Assembly (NCBI RefSeq): GCF_036345915.1
Contig: NZ_CP107785.1
Coordinates: 1,860,001-1,924,000 of the forward strand
DNA from: Nocardia sp. NBC_00565
Lineage (GTDB): Bacteria; Actinomycetota; Actinomycetes; Mycobacteriales; Mycobacteriaceae
Length of the DNA stretch: 64,000 nucleotides
Direction: 5' to 3'
The translations under genes were made by a program, and so were the position numbers. A model generated the notes under the pieces. It was not told where the DNA came from, did no database searches, and saw only the letters and a list, made by a program, of their open reading frames with translations. This document shows, one piece after another, positions 56,188-64,000 of this stretch. Each line of letters starts with the position of its first letter. Positions within the stretch are counted from its first letter, which is position 1.

Positions 56188-57624
56188 TCAGCCCACTTTG
56201 CGGTCGGCCGCTTTCTCGGTGAGCGCGGACTTACCGTTCTCCGCGGGTGGCGCGCCGAGCGCGGCGGCGAGTTCGGCGGCTTCGTCCTGATCCTCATTGA
56301 CTTGTTCGAGCGCCAGCCGCGCGAACACCCACTGCTCGGTCGCGGCCATCTGCCCACGACTGCGGCCGAGGAAGGTGACGAACCACTGGATCACGGTGAC
56401 GATCCGGCTGCGGTAGCCGACCAAGTAGTACAGGTGCAGCGCCAGCCAGGCCAACCATGCGATGAACCCGCCGAATTCCAGCTTGCCGACCTGGCAGACG
56501 GCGCTGAACCGGGACACCGTGGCCATGGAGCCCTTGTTGAAGTACTTGAACGGTTTACGTTCTTCTGGCTTCTGGCCTTTCAGTCCCGCCTTGATCTGCT
56601 TGGCGGCGTAGGTCGCGCCCTGGATCGCGCCCTGTGCCTGTCCCGGCACCCCCGGCACCGACATCAGGTCACCGACCACGAAGACATTCGGATAACCCTT
56701 GATGGTCAGGTCGGGTTCCACGATGACGCGCCCGGCGCGGTCGGTTTCGGTGCCCTCGGAGCGCTCGGCCAGCATCTTGCCCAGCGGACTGGCCTGCACA
56801 CCGGCCGACCACACCTTGCACGAGGATTCGATGCGGCGAATGGTGCCGTCGGCGTCTTTCACCGTGACGCCCTGCGCGTCGACATCGGTGACCATGGCAT
56901 TGAGCTGGATCTCGACGCCCATCTTCTCCAGGCGGCGCTGGGCCTTGCCGCCGAGCTTGGGACCCATCGGGCCGAGCACCGCGCCCGCGCCCTCGAGGAG
57001 AACCACGCGTGCGTCGCGCGGATCGATATTGCGGAACGTGCCTTCGAGTGTGCGGTCGGCGAGCTCGGCGATCTGTCCGGCCAATTCGACACCGGTCGGT
57101 CCGGCGCCCACGACCACGAAGGTGAGCAGCCGGTCCCGCATTTCCTGTGTGGTAGCCAGTTCGGCTGCTTCGAACGCGCCCAGGATGCGCCCGCGTAGCT
57201 CCAGCGCGTCATCGATGGTCTTCATACCGGGGGCGTAGGTGGCGAATTTGTCGTTCCCGAAATAGGACTGCTGTGCGCCGGTGGCCACGATCAGGCTGTC
57301 GAACGGGGTCACCGTGGGCTGGTTCAGCACCTGGGAGGTGACGGTCTTGTTCTGCAGATCGATATCGATGACATCGCCCAACAGCACCTGGGCGTTCTTC
57401 TGCTTGCGCAGCACCAGGCGGGTGGCCGGCGCGATCTCGCCGACCGACAGAATGCCGGTGGCCACCTGGTACAGCAGCGGCTGGAAGAGGTGCGTGGAGG
57501 TCTTCGAGAGCAGGGTGACCTCGACGTCCGCGTTCCGCAGATGTTTGGTGCCGAACAAGCCGCCGAAGCCCGAGCCGATCACCACCACACGGTGGCGTTC
57601 GGTCTCGACAGACTGAGTGCTCAT
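56188..57624 (-). CDS. ndh: type II NADH dehydrogenase
   Basis: 478 aa. FAD motif VVVIGSGFGGLFGTKHLR, QPLLYQVATG, NAD motif FVVVGAGPTGVELAGQIAEL, and VFVVGDLMSV; a C-terminal amphipathic region (LAWLALHLYYLVGYRSRIVT) anchors it to the membrane. Passes electrons from NADH to menaquinone without proton pumping. Last gene of the block conserved with mycobacteria (Rv1854c). The dispersed element copy D is 109 bases upstream of the ATG and reads towards it. Confidence 0.97.
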   Translation of the reverse strand: MSTQSVETERHRVVVIGSGFGGLFGTKHLRNADVEVTLLSKTSTHLFQPLLYQVATGILSVGEIAPATRLVLRKQKNAQVLLGDVIDIDLQNKTVTSQVLNQPTVTPFDSLIVATGAQQSYFGNDKFATYAPGMKTIDDALELRGRILGAFEAAELATTQEMRDRLLTFVVVGAGPTGVELAGQIAELADRTLEGTFRNIDPRDARVVLLEGAGAVLGPMGPKLGGKAQRRLEKMGVEIQLNAMVTDVDAQGVTVKDADGTIRRIESSCKVWSAGVQASPLGKMLAERSEGTETDRAGRVIVEPDLTIKGYPNVFVVGDLMSVPGVPGQAQGAIQGATYAAKQIKAGLKGQKPEERKPFKYFNKGSMATVSRFSAVCQVGKLEFGGFIAWLAWLALHLYYLVGYRSRIVTVIQWFVTFLGRSRGQMAATEQWVFARLALEQVNEDQDEAAELAAALGAPPAENGKSALTEKAADRKVG

Positions 57625-57732
57625 CGTCGGTGCTCCTCAAACCTGGGGTGCGGCCCCTCGAACGTTGCTGACCCGACTTACGGTAGTCGGCGCTGTCCTG
57701 GCCGTCACGGCGAGATCCCGTGCTGATCCTTG

Positions 57733-57760
57733 CCTAGCGACCGGCAAGCAGTCGCTACGG
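57733..57760 (-). repeat. dispersed 25-bp element, copy D (upstream of ndh)
   Basis: On the minus strand: CCGTAGCGACTGCTTGCC then GGTCGCTAGG; the AGCGAC/GTCGCT palindrome is extended to TAGCGAC/GTCGCTA. It lies in the ndh/P450 divergent interval and points towards ndh. Confidence 0.75.
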
Positions 57761-57871
57761 CGATGCTCCACTTGCTGCCGAACCGCCGAGGCGCTGGTAC
57801 GGCTTCGGCGAACCGACCGATCGAATGTGAAAAGAGAATACGATAGATCCTGTCGTTCAGGGAGGTTTGTC

Positions 57872-59389
57872 ATGGTCGCCGCGGGCCGTGCCGCTAGCCT
57901 GCGCACCGGGAAAAAGCCCAGCGTGCGGCTCGAATCCGAGAATGCGTCGCTGATCGACCTGCCGGACGACCAGTTGCTCGACCGAGCGTTACTGCGGGTT
58001 CCCGAGCGTCGTCGTGTGTTGGCCTCGCCGCCGCGCGGCAGTACCGCCGCGCCGGTGCACGGCGACGTCGGACTCCCGTATTTCGGCCGGGGGCTGCATT
58101 ATCTGCGCTGGGGTCCGGCCGAATTGATGCAGCGGTACCGCCGATACGGCCCGGTGTCACTGCATTCCTCGTTGGGCATTGATCGGGTGCTCGTGTGCGG
58201 TCCCGAGGCGATCGATGAGGTGCTCGGCAAGCGACGCCGTGACTTCGGGCAGGGGTGGGACTACTTCATCGGCCCGTTCTTCGGGCGCGGGCTACTGCTG
58301 CTCGAATTCGATGAGCACATGTTCCATCGCCGGATCATGCAGCAGGCCTTCACCAGGGAGCGGCTGGAGGCGCATCTGGCGAGGTTGACGCCGGTGGCGC
58401 GGGCGGCGATCGGTCGGTGGGCGCCGCGGGAAGGCCGTACGGTTCGGCTTTATCCGACGATCAAGGAACTGACGTTGGAGATCGCGGGCGAAACCTTCAT
58501 GGCCGTCGATGTCGGGGCGCAGCGCCGCAGGCTCATCGACGCGTTCATCGACTGCACCCATGCCGGGTTGGCGATCATTCGACACCCCGTGCCCGGCGGT
58601 CACTGGCGTGCGGGGCTGCGCGGGCGCAAGGTGCTCGAGCAGTACTTCACCGCAATGCTGCCGCAGAAGCGGCGGACGGAGTCGGCGGATTTCTTCTCCG
58701 GACTGTGTCATGCGCGGACCGAGGACGGCGCGGAGTTCAGTGACACGGATGTGGTGAACCACATGATCTTTTTGATCATGGCCGCACACGACACCACGAC
58801 GACCACCGCCACCGCCGTCGCGTACTACCTCGGTAAACATCCGCGGTGGCAGGACCGCGTGCGCGCCGAGGTGCGCACCGTCGACGCCGAAATCGGCGGT
58901 GCCGCACCGACTATCGCCGATCTGGACCGCTTGCACGATCTCGATCTGGTGATCAAGGAGACCCTGCGGCTGATGCCGCCGGTGCCCGGTCTGGCGCGTC
59001 GGTCGGTGCGCGACACCGAAATTCTCGGACAGTACATTCCGGCCGGCACGCCGATCGACTGTGCGTACCACATCAACCACTTCCTGCCGGAATTGTGGAC
59101 GCGGCCCGAACTGTTCGATCCCGAACGATTCAGCGAGGCACGGCGGGAGGACAAGTCGCATCGGCTCGCCTGGCTACCGTTCGGCGCGGGAGCGCACAAA
59201 TGCATCGGGATGCACTTCGGGACGCTCGAGGTGAAGACGATCATCGCCGCGCTGGTGCGCGCCTATGCGTGGGAGCTCCCGGGGGATTACCGAATGCCGT
59301 GGGGATTCACGACAATTCCGTTCCCCCGGGATGGTGCACCCGTGGCGTTGCGCCGCCTGCGTGTTGGTTCAGCGGCCGCTGAAAAGTAA
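57872..59389 (+). CDS. cytochrome P450
   Basis: 505 aa. Oxygen-activating I helix MAAHDTTTTT, ExxR motif KETLRLMP, and heme loop FGAGAHKCIG with Cys444. The N-terminus is soluble. The AAHDTTTT helix and length resemble mycobacterial CYP136/CYP51-like groups, but subfamily cannot be fixed here. ATG at 57872 after GGGAGG; no ferredoxin gene next to it. The 3' end overlaps the convergent serine hydrolase by 21 bases. Confidence 0.93.
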   Translation: MVAAGRAASLRTGKKPSVRLESENASLIDLPDDQLLDRALLRVPERRRVLASPPRGSTAAPVHGDVGLPYFGRGLHYLRWGPAELMQRYRRYGPVSLHSSLGIDRVLVCGPEAIDEVLGKRRRDFGQGWDYFIGPFFGRGLLLLEFDEHMFHRRIMQQAFTRERLEAHLARLTPVARAAIGRWAPREGRTVRLYPTIKELTLEIAGETFMAVDVGAQRRRLIDAFIDCTHAGLAIIRHPVPGGHWRAGLRGRKVLEQYFTAMLPQKRRTESADFFSGLCHARTEDGAEFSDTDVVNHMIFLIMAAHDTTTTTATAVAYYLGKHPRWQDRVRAEVRTVDAEIGGAAPTIADLDRLHDLDLVIKETLRLMPPVPGLARRSVRDTEILGQYIPAGTPIDCAYHINHFLPELWTRPELFDPERFSEARREDKSHRLAWLPFGAGAHKCIGMHFGTLEVKTIIAALVRAYAWELPGDYRMPWGFTTIPFPRDGAPVALRRLRVGSAAAEK

Positions 59390-60235
59390 CTCGGCAACCT
59401 TGGTGTCGGTCGCGGAGCCCTCGGTGTAGCCGCCGTCGTTGCCGAGCGAGCTCATGATCGCCAGGGTGTAGCGCTCGCCGGGTCCGGCGAAGCCGACCGA
59501 GTTCACCACCCAGCCGCCCTGTTCCTCGGACCAGCCGTTCTTGAGGCCGGGGTGCATCGCCGCACCCGCACCCCAGACACCCCAATGCTGGTTGCTGTCG
59601 ACCGAGCGCATCCGGTCGAGCAGATAGTTCCGGTCGTCCGGGTGCATGTTGTTGAAGACGGAGTCCATCAGCCGGTCGAGATCGGCGGCCGTGCACTTTT
59701 GGAACGACCAGTCCGGGAACATCGCGGTATTGGTCGGCTGCGGTACCAGCGTCGACATGCCGTTGGCGCGGAAGGCATTGTTGTAGGCCATCCGATCGAT
59801 GCCCGCGTACTTGTTCCACAGAATGTCGGCGGCGTTGTCATTGGAGGTGGCGAGCATCGATTCCATCAGCCCGCGATCGTCGGGGCCGAGGCCGATCGCG
59901 CCGACCCGCGCACGGTTGAGCAGATCGACGGCGATCGCCAGTTTGATGGTCGAGGCGGTCCAGACCGAGTTCTCCGCATTCTCGTTCGCGTATGTCCCGC
60001 CGCTCACCCGATCGCGGACGACGTACCCGGTCACCCCGGGCCGAGTCTTCAAATACGCGTCGACAGCGCCGATTCTGCTGCTCATATCGCAATCGAAACC
60101 GGCGAGGCAGCCCTGCGTATGCGCCGGAGGCGCCGCATAGGCCGACGGAATCAGCGCGGGGGTAGTCGGGACCAAGATCGCCGCAGCGGCGAGGACACAG
60201 GCGGAGGCGTGACGCACGAGGGACCACGATCGCAC
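59369..60235 (-). CDS. secreted serine hydrolase (class A beta-lactamase-like)
   Basis: 288 aa with a signal peptide (about 1-34, cleavage after AYA). Catalytic S95-T-I-K98, S131-N-D133 and a KNG in place of the third KTG element (LKNGWSEE). Two cysteines near 43-49 could form a disulfide. Resembles actinobacterial beta-lactamase-fold esterase/peptidase proteins of the cell envelope; true beta-lactam hydrolysis is uncertain because the last motif is altered. Confidence 0.85.
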   Translation of the reverse strand: MRSWSLVRHASACVLAAAAILVPTTPALIPSAYAAPPAHTQGCLAGFDCDMSSRIGAVDAYLKTRPGVTGYVVRDRVSGGTYANENAENSVWTASTIKLAIAVDLLNRARVGAIGLGPDDRGLMESMLATSNDNAADILWNKYAGIDRMAYNNAFRANGMSTLVPQPTNTAMFPDWSFQKCTAADLDRLMDSVFNNMHPDDRNYLLDRMRSVDSNQHWGVWGAGAAMHPGLKNGWSEEQGGWVVNSVGFAGPGERYTLAIMSSLGNDGGYTEGSATDTKVAELLFSGR

Positions 60236-60320
60236 ATCGGACGCCAGGACGCACGTCTTGAGCTCTGACCGCCGCTGTGGTATCGCGCGTTGCGTGCTTG
60301 TACCACAGTGTTTTTCGCGC

Positions 60321-60527
60321 TCAGTGGAAGGCGGCGTGCAATTCCTCGACGGTGCGCCCGTTCAGCCGGTAGCAGTGCGCGAAGGCCTCGGTATGCTGGT
60401 CGCGGGGCCAAGCGTGTAGGACTACGGTACGGCCATATGAGCGCGAGTTGACCAGCTCCCATCTGTCACCGACTCGGCGGACTGTGAACCCGCCTCTCGG
60501 AAGCAGGGGAATCACCATCGCCATCAT
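60321..60527 (-). CDS. small hypothetical protein
   Basis: 68 aa from the ATG at 60527, with RVGDRWELVNSRSYGRTVVL and ETFAHCYRLNGRTVEELH-type end (AFAHCYRLNGRTVEELHAAF). AAAGG lies about 14 bases upstream of the start, a weak site. Open frame with plausible composition and no known family. Confidence 0.4.
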   Translation of the reverse strand: MMAMVIPLLPRGGFTVRRVGDRWELVNSRSYGRTVVLHAWPRDQHTEAFAHCYRLNGRTVEELHAAFH

Positions 60528-60803
60528 GAACGCGAACCAGCCTTTCGTGCAGCTATCCCGCCCTCCCCGGTTGAGCACTGTTGCACATCGAGCGCCTCGA
60601 TCCGAGGTGACACGACGAAGTAAATCGTTCGCGTGTGGCTTATTTCACTCTCGTTGACATGGGGGCGAGAGGTTGCGTGCTGGTCGCTGGGCGTATAAAC
60701 GTGCGCAAGCGTCGCGGCCGGATCGGATAGCCGACTTGACGCGGAGACCGACCGCGGTGCGTGGCAGTCAGGACATACCGGACCAACCGACGAGAGGGCG
60801 CAG

Positions 60804-63800
60804 ATGCCGCTGCACATCCATCGTGCCGAACGCGCCGACGCGTTGGCGGATGCGCTGGCCGCGCTGCTCGAGACGCCGTTGCCGGACGCGTTCGCCGCGG
60901 AGGTGGTCGCGGTGCCGGCGAAGGGGGTCGAGCGATGGCTGACGCAGCGGTTGTCGACGGTATTGGGTGTGTCGGGCCATTCGGATGGTGTTGCCGCCAA
61001 TATCGAATTCCCGTCGCCGGGCGCGTTGGTCGCCGAGGTGCTCGCCGCGGCGAGTGGGGTTCGGCCCGAGGCCGATCCGTGGGCGTCAGAGCAGGTGGTG
61101 TGGACGTTGCTGCGGGTGATCGACGGGGCGCTCGCGCAGCCGTGGAGTGCGGTGCTCGCACGGCATCTTGGGGTCGGTGAACCGGCCGGACATCGCGTCG
61201 GTCGGCGGTATGCGACTGCCGCGCATCTGGCCGCGCTGTTCGAGAGCTATGCCGCGCAGCGGCCCGCGTTGATCATGGAATGGGCCGGTGGATCCGATAC
61301 CGATGGGACCGGGCGGGCGGTGCCGGACGATCTCCTGTGGCAGCCGCAGTTGTGGCGGCGGTTGCGGGCCGAGGTCGGGGTGGCTGGTCCGGCCGAGCGG
61401 CTCGATGCGGCCTGTGCGCGGTTGCGGGCCGAGCCGGAGTTGGTCGATCTGCCGCAGCGGGTGTCGTTGTTCGGGGTGACGCGGTTGCCGAGCGATCAGT
61501 TGGCGGTATTGACGGCGTTGGCAGCGGGGCGAGACGTGCATCTGTGGCTGGCGCATCCGAGTCCGGTGCTGTGGGCGGAGTTGAGCGGGTCGGCTGTTGC
61601 CGCCGCGCGGGCCGAGGATGTCAGCGCGACGGTGGTTCGGCATCCGCTGCTCGCCGGGCTCGGGCGGGATGTGCGCGAACTTCAGCAACGGCTGGTGGGG
61701 GCGGGTGTTGTCGATGTGCATCATCCGGGCGTCGGCGGCGCGAGCGGCATCGTGTCCGATCACGGTGCGCTGGAGCATATTTCGGGCGAGACGTACGAGC
61801 ATGCATCCTCGGATGGTCGAGGGGCGGTGGTCGATCCAGGGCGGACGCTGTTGAACGCATTGCAGGCGGGGATCCGGGACGATGTGTGGCCGCCCGCGCC
61901 CGCGAGCTTCGGGGACGACACCGTCCAGGTGCATTCGTGCCATGGTCCGGCGCGGCAGGTGGAGGTGCTGCGGGAATGCCTGCTCGGGTTGTTCGCGGCC
62001 GACCACACGCTGGAACCGCGGGATGTGCTGATCATGTGTCCCGAGGTGGAGGCGTATGCGCCGCTGGTGCGTGCGGCGTTCGGCCAGAAGATGGTGGGAT
62101 CGGTTGACTCCGTGGGGGATTCGGCGCATCCGGCGCATTTGCTGCGGGTGCGGCTGGCCGATCGCGGGCGCGGGGTGACCAATCCGATGCTCGCGGTGAT
62201 CGCGGTGCTGCTGGAGCTCGCCGACGGGCGGGTGACCGTTACCCAGGTGCTGGATCTCGCGGCGTCCGAAACCGTGCGTCGCCGTTGCGGTTTCGATGAC
62301 GATGACATCGAGCGCCTGCGCGAGTGGGCGGCCGAATCCGGGGCGCGGTGGGGGATCGGGCAGCGGCAGCGGCAGGCGTTCGGGCTGGCCGACTTCGCGC
62401 AGAACACGCTCAACAGCGCGGTGGACCGGATCCTGCTCGGGGTGACCGCGGACGAATCCGCCGAGGACTGGCTGGATCTCGCGCTGCCGCTGGACGACGT
62501 GGACAGCAACGATGTCGATCTGGCCGGTCGGTTCGCGGAGTTCATCGACCGGCTCGCGGTCTGCCTGCGCGATCTGCGCGGGCCGCGTCCGGCGCAGGAA
62601 TGGGCGGCGGTGCTCGGCCGGTGCTTGGATCTGCTCACCGATGTGCCCGACAGTCAGGCGTGGGTGCGCAGCGAGGCCCGGCGGGAGTTGGCGGCGGCCA
62701 CCGAGCATGCGGGCGATGTGCCGTTGCGGCTGGCCGATGTCGGCGTGCTGCTGTCGAGCCGGCTCGCGGCCCAGCCGACCAGGGCGAATTTCCGGACCGG
62801 TGAACTGACCGTGTGCACGATGGTGCCGATGCGCTCGGTGCCGCATCGGGCGGTGGTGCTGCTCGGACTCGACGACGAGGTCTTCCCGCGCACCAGCGGC
62901 GTCGACGGCGACGATGTGCTCGCGCGCAATCCGCTACTGGGCGAACGGGATGCGCGCAGCGAGGACCGGCAGTTGCTGTTGGACGCGGTACTGGCGGCCA
63001 CCGAGAGGCTGCTGATCTTCCACACGGGAGCCGATCCGGTGACCGGCGCGCATCGCCCACCCGCTATCCCGGTCGCCGAACTGCTCGATGCCCTGCGCGC
63101 ACATGTCGGTGCGGCGGGTATGGACGCGGTGGTGACGCGACATCCGTTGCAGGGGTTCGATCGTCGCAATTTCCGGGCCGAACGCCCGTTCAGCTTCGAT
63201 ACCGTCGCCCTCGCCGGAGCCGAGGCGGCCGGACAGCTTCCACGGCCGCGTCCGGCGTTCCTGCCCGAGCCGCTGCCCGCGCCGGAACTCACCGATGTCG
63301 CACTGGCCGACCTGATTTCGTTCGTCGAGCATCCGATGCGGGCGTTCCTGTGGCAGCGCCTGGGCCTGCGTGTCCCCGAACACGAAGAGGACATCGCCGA
63401 CCGGCTGCCCATCGAACTCGACGGCCTCGCGAAATGGGAACTGGGCGAACGACTCCTGACCGCGCGGCTGACCGGCGCGGATCCCGCCACCCTGCGCGCG
63501 GCCGAGTGGCGGCGAGGGACGTTGCCGCCGTTCGGTTTCGGCGGTGCGGTGCTCGATGAGGTCGAGTCCACGGTGGACAAGCTGGTCCGCGCCGCGCTGC
63601 CCGAGTACCAGGGTGCTGCGCGTGCCGTCGACGTCGCGGTGGATCTCGGCAACGGCCGCCGACTCACCGGCACCGTGCCCGAGGTGCGCGGGGAAACGCT
63701 GGTTCGCACCACCTTCTCCCGGCTCGCGCCGAAACATCGCATCGCCGCCTGGGTGTCGTTGCTCGCGCTGGCCGTCACCGAGGATCGCTCCTGGCGCGCG

Positions 63801-64000
63801 GTTACCACCGGTCGTGGCCAATTCGGTCGTCCCGCATGGCGTTCCGAGATCACCGCCCCCGAACCGCCTGCGGCGCTGGCGATCCTGCGCGAGCTGGTGC
63901 GACTGCGCGACGCGGGCCTGACCGAACCGCTCCCGATCGCCCCCTCGGCCACCGCGGTCTACGCCGACCGCCGCTTCCGGGGCTCGACCGTCGAGGAGGC
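60804..64000 (+). CDS. recC: exodeoxyribonuclease V gamma chain, partial at window end
   Basis: The frame from the ATG at 60804 (GAGAGGG upstream) stays open to the last base, at least 1065 codons, without a stop; the real end is outside the window. It opens LHIHRAERADALADALAALL, shows LDDVDSNDVDL and DDEVFPRTSGVDGDD middle parts, and the C-terminal HPMRAFLWQRLGLRVPEHEE then LPIELDGLAKWELGERLL typical of RecC. The helicase/Chi-recognition subunit of RecBCD, which repairs double-strand breaks; recB and recD are expected to follow. Actinobacterial RecC is about 1100 aa, so little is missing. Confidence 0.93.
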   Translation, partial: MPLHIHRAERADALADALAALLETPLPDAFAAEVVAVPAKGVERWLTQRLSTVLGVSGHSDGVAANIEFPSPGALVAEVLAAASGVRPEADPWASEQVVWTLLRVIDGALAQPWSAVLARHLGVGEPAGHRVGRRYATAAHLAALFESYAAQRPALIMEWAGGSDTDGTGRAVPDDLLWQPQLWRRLRAEVGVAGPAERLDAACARLRAEPELVDLPQRVSLFGVTRLPSDQLAVLTALAAGRDVHLWLAHPSPVLWAELSGSAVAAARAEDVSATVVRHPLLAGLGRDVRELQQRLVGAGVVDVHHPGVGGASGIVSDHGALEHISGETYEHASSDGRGAVVDPGRTLLNALQAGIRDDVWPPAPASFGDDTVQVHSCHGPARQVEVLRECLLGLFAADHTLEPRDVLIMCPEVEAYAPLVRAAFGQKMVGSVDSVGDSAHPAHLLRVRLADRGRGVTNPMLAVIAVLLELADGRVTVTQVLDLAASETVRRRCGFDDDDIERLREWAAESGARWGIGQRQRQAFGLADFAQNTLNSAVDRILLGVTADESAEDWLDLALPLDDVDSNDVDLAGRFAEFIDRLAVCLRDLRGPRPAQEWAAVLGRCLDLLTDVPDSQAWVRSEARRELAAATEHAGDVPLRLADVGVLLSSRLAAQPTRANFRTGELTVCTMVPMRSVPHRAVVLLGLDDEVFPRTSGVDGDDVLARNPLLGERDARSEDRQLLLDAVLAATERLLIFHTGADPVTGAHRPPAIPVAELLDALRAHVGAAGMDAVVTRHPLQGFDRRNFRAERPFSFDTVALAGAEAAGQLPRPRPAFLPEPLPAPELTDVALADLISFVEHPMRAFLWQRLGLRVPEHEEDIADRLPIELDGLAKWELGERLLTARLTGADPATLRAAEWRRGTLPPFGFGGAVLDEVESTVDKLVRAALPEYQGAARAVDVAVDLGNGRRLTGTVPEVRGETLVRTTFSRLAPKHRIAAWVSLLALAVTEDRSWRAVTTGRGQFGRPAWRSEITAPEPPAALAILRELVRLRDAGLTEPLPIAPSATAVYADRRFRGSTVEE

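Noticed and set aside
59389-60235. Calling the serine hydrolase a true beta-lactamase
   Set aside because: The SxxK and SDN-like motifs fit, but the third KTG element reads KNG and the sequence resembles envelope serine hydrolases, so only the fold-level call is made.
61086-62846. A 586-codon open frame on the minus strand opposite recC
   Set aside because: Shadow frame; the plus frame from 60804 is the one with RecC features and stays open to the window end.

Overview
This is a 64 kb stretch of a high-GC actinobacterial chromosome, most likely a mycolic-acid genus close to Nocardia. The evidence is the codon bias (G/C in third positions almost everywhere), frequent GTG/TTG starts, a WhiB gene, GarA, IdeR-type iron boxes, an RecBCD-type RecC, and a gene backbone that follows the order known from Mycobacterium tuberculosis (Rv1822 to Rv1854c). 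The genus is inferred from protein style and synteny; no rRNA, tRNA, CRISPR array or transposase was found.

The backbone, in order, is: a CDP-alcohol phosphatidyltransferase, gcvH, garA, MerR regulator, DUF151 protein, second MerR regulator, tandem glycine riboswitch plus gcvP, glcB, two CNNM/CorC-type membrane proteins, guaB1, M56 peptidase plus BlaI, an iron-regulated sRNA candidate, PaaI-like thioesterase, ureABC, ureFGD and ndh. Between these conserved blocks sit accessory segments. (1) 7.5-16.3 kb: a secreted VWA protein, WhiB, HNH nuclease, and a four-gene SDR/ADH/TetR/acyl-CoA dehydrogenase operon. (2) 18.8-30.2 kb: a gene graveyard with remnants of a hotdog protein, a paralogous 'glycosylase-like' protein, an SDR, a DevR-type response regulator, an arsenate reductase and a frameshifted FMN reductase, next to intact genes such as an ECF41 sigma factor and a DUF6492 protein. 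(3) 34.7-37.3 kb: a DMT transporter and a DEAD-box helicase. (4) 38.9-42.7 kb: a FecCD-type siderophore ABC operon and a divergent gene around an IdeR-like box. (5) 45.9-52.7 kb: a block that splits the urease operon between ureC and ureF and carries a chimeric YbaB/O-methyltransferase reading frame, a TetR-quinone oxidoreductase pair with divergent MFS exporter, an SDR and a QueG-like iron-sulfur protein. (6) 57.9-64 kb: a P450, a beta-lactamase-like serine hydrolase and recC, which runs off the window end.

Functionally the backbone joins glycine cleavage (gcvH, gcvP, riboswitch), carbon-flux control (garA, glcB), purine salvage (guaB1), nitrogen supply (urease) and respiration (ndh). The most interesting items are: a ~98-nt RNA candidate at 42751-42848 with its own sigma-A-like promoter overlapped by an IdeR-like box and ended by a 14-bp hairpin, in the position of mycobacterial MrsI; a 25-bp dispersed element (copies at 730, 773, 10181 and 57733) that lies upstream of and points at gcvH, the VWA gene and ndh; a large inverted repeat and an 80-bp direct repeat between guaB1 and the CNNM genes; and the split urease operon.
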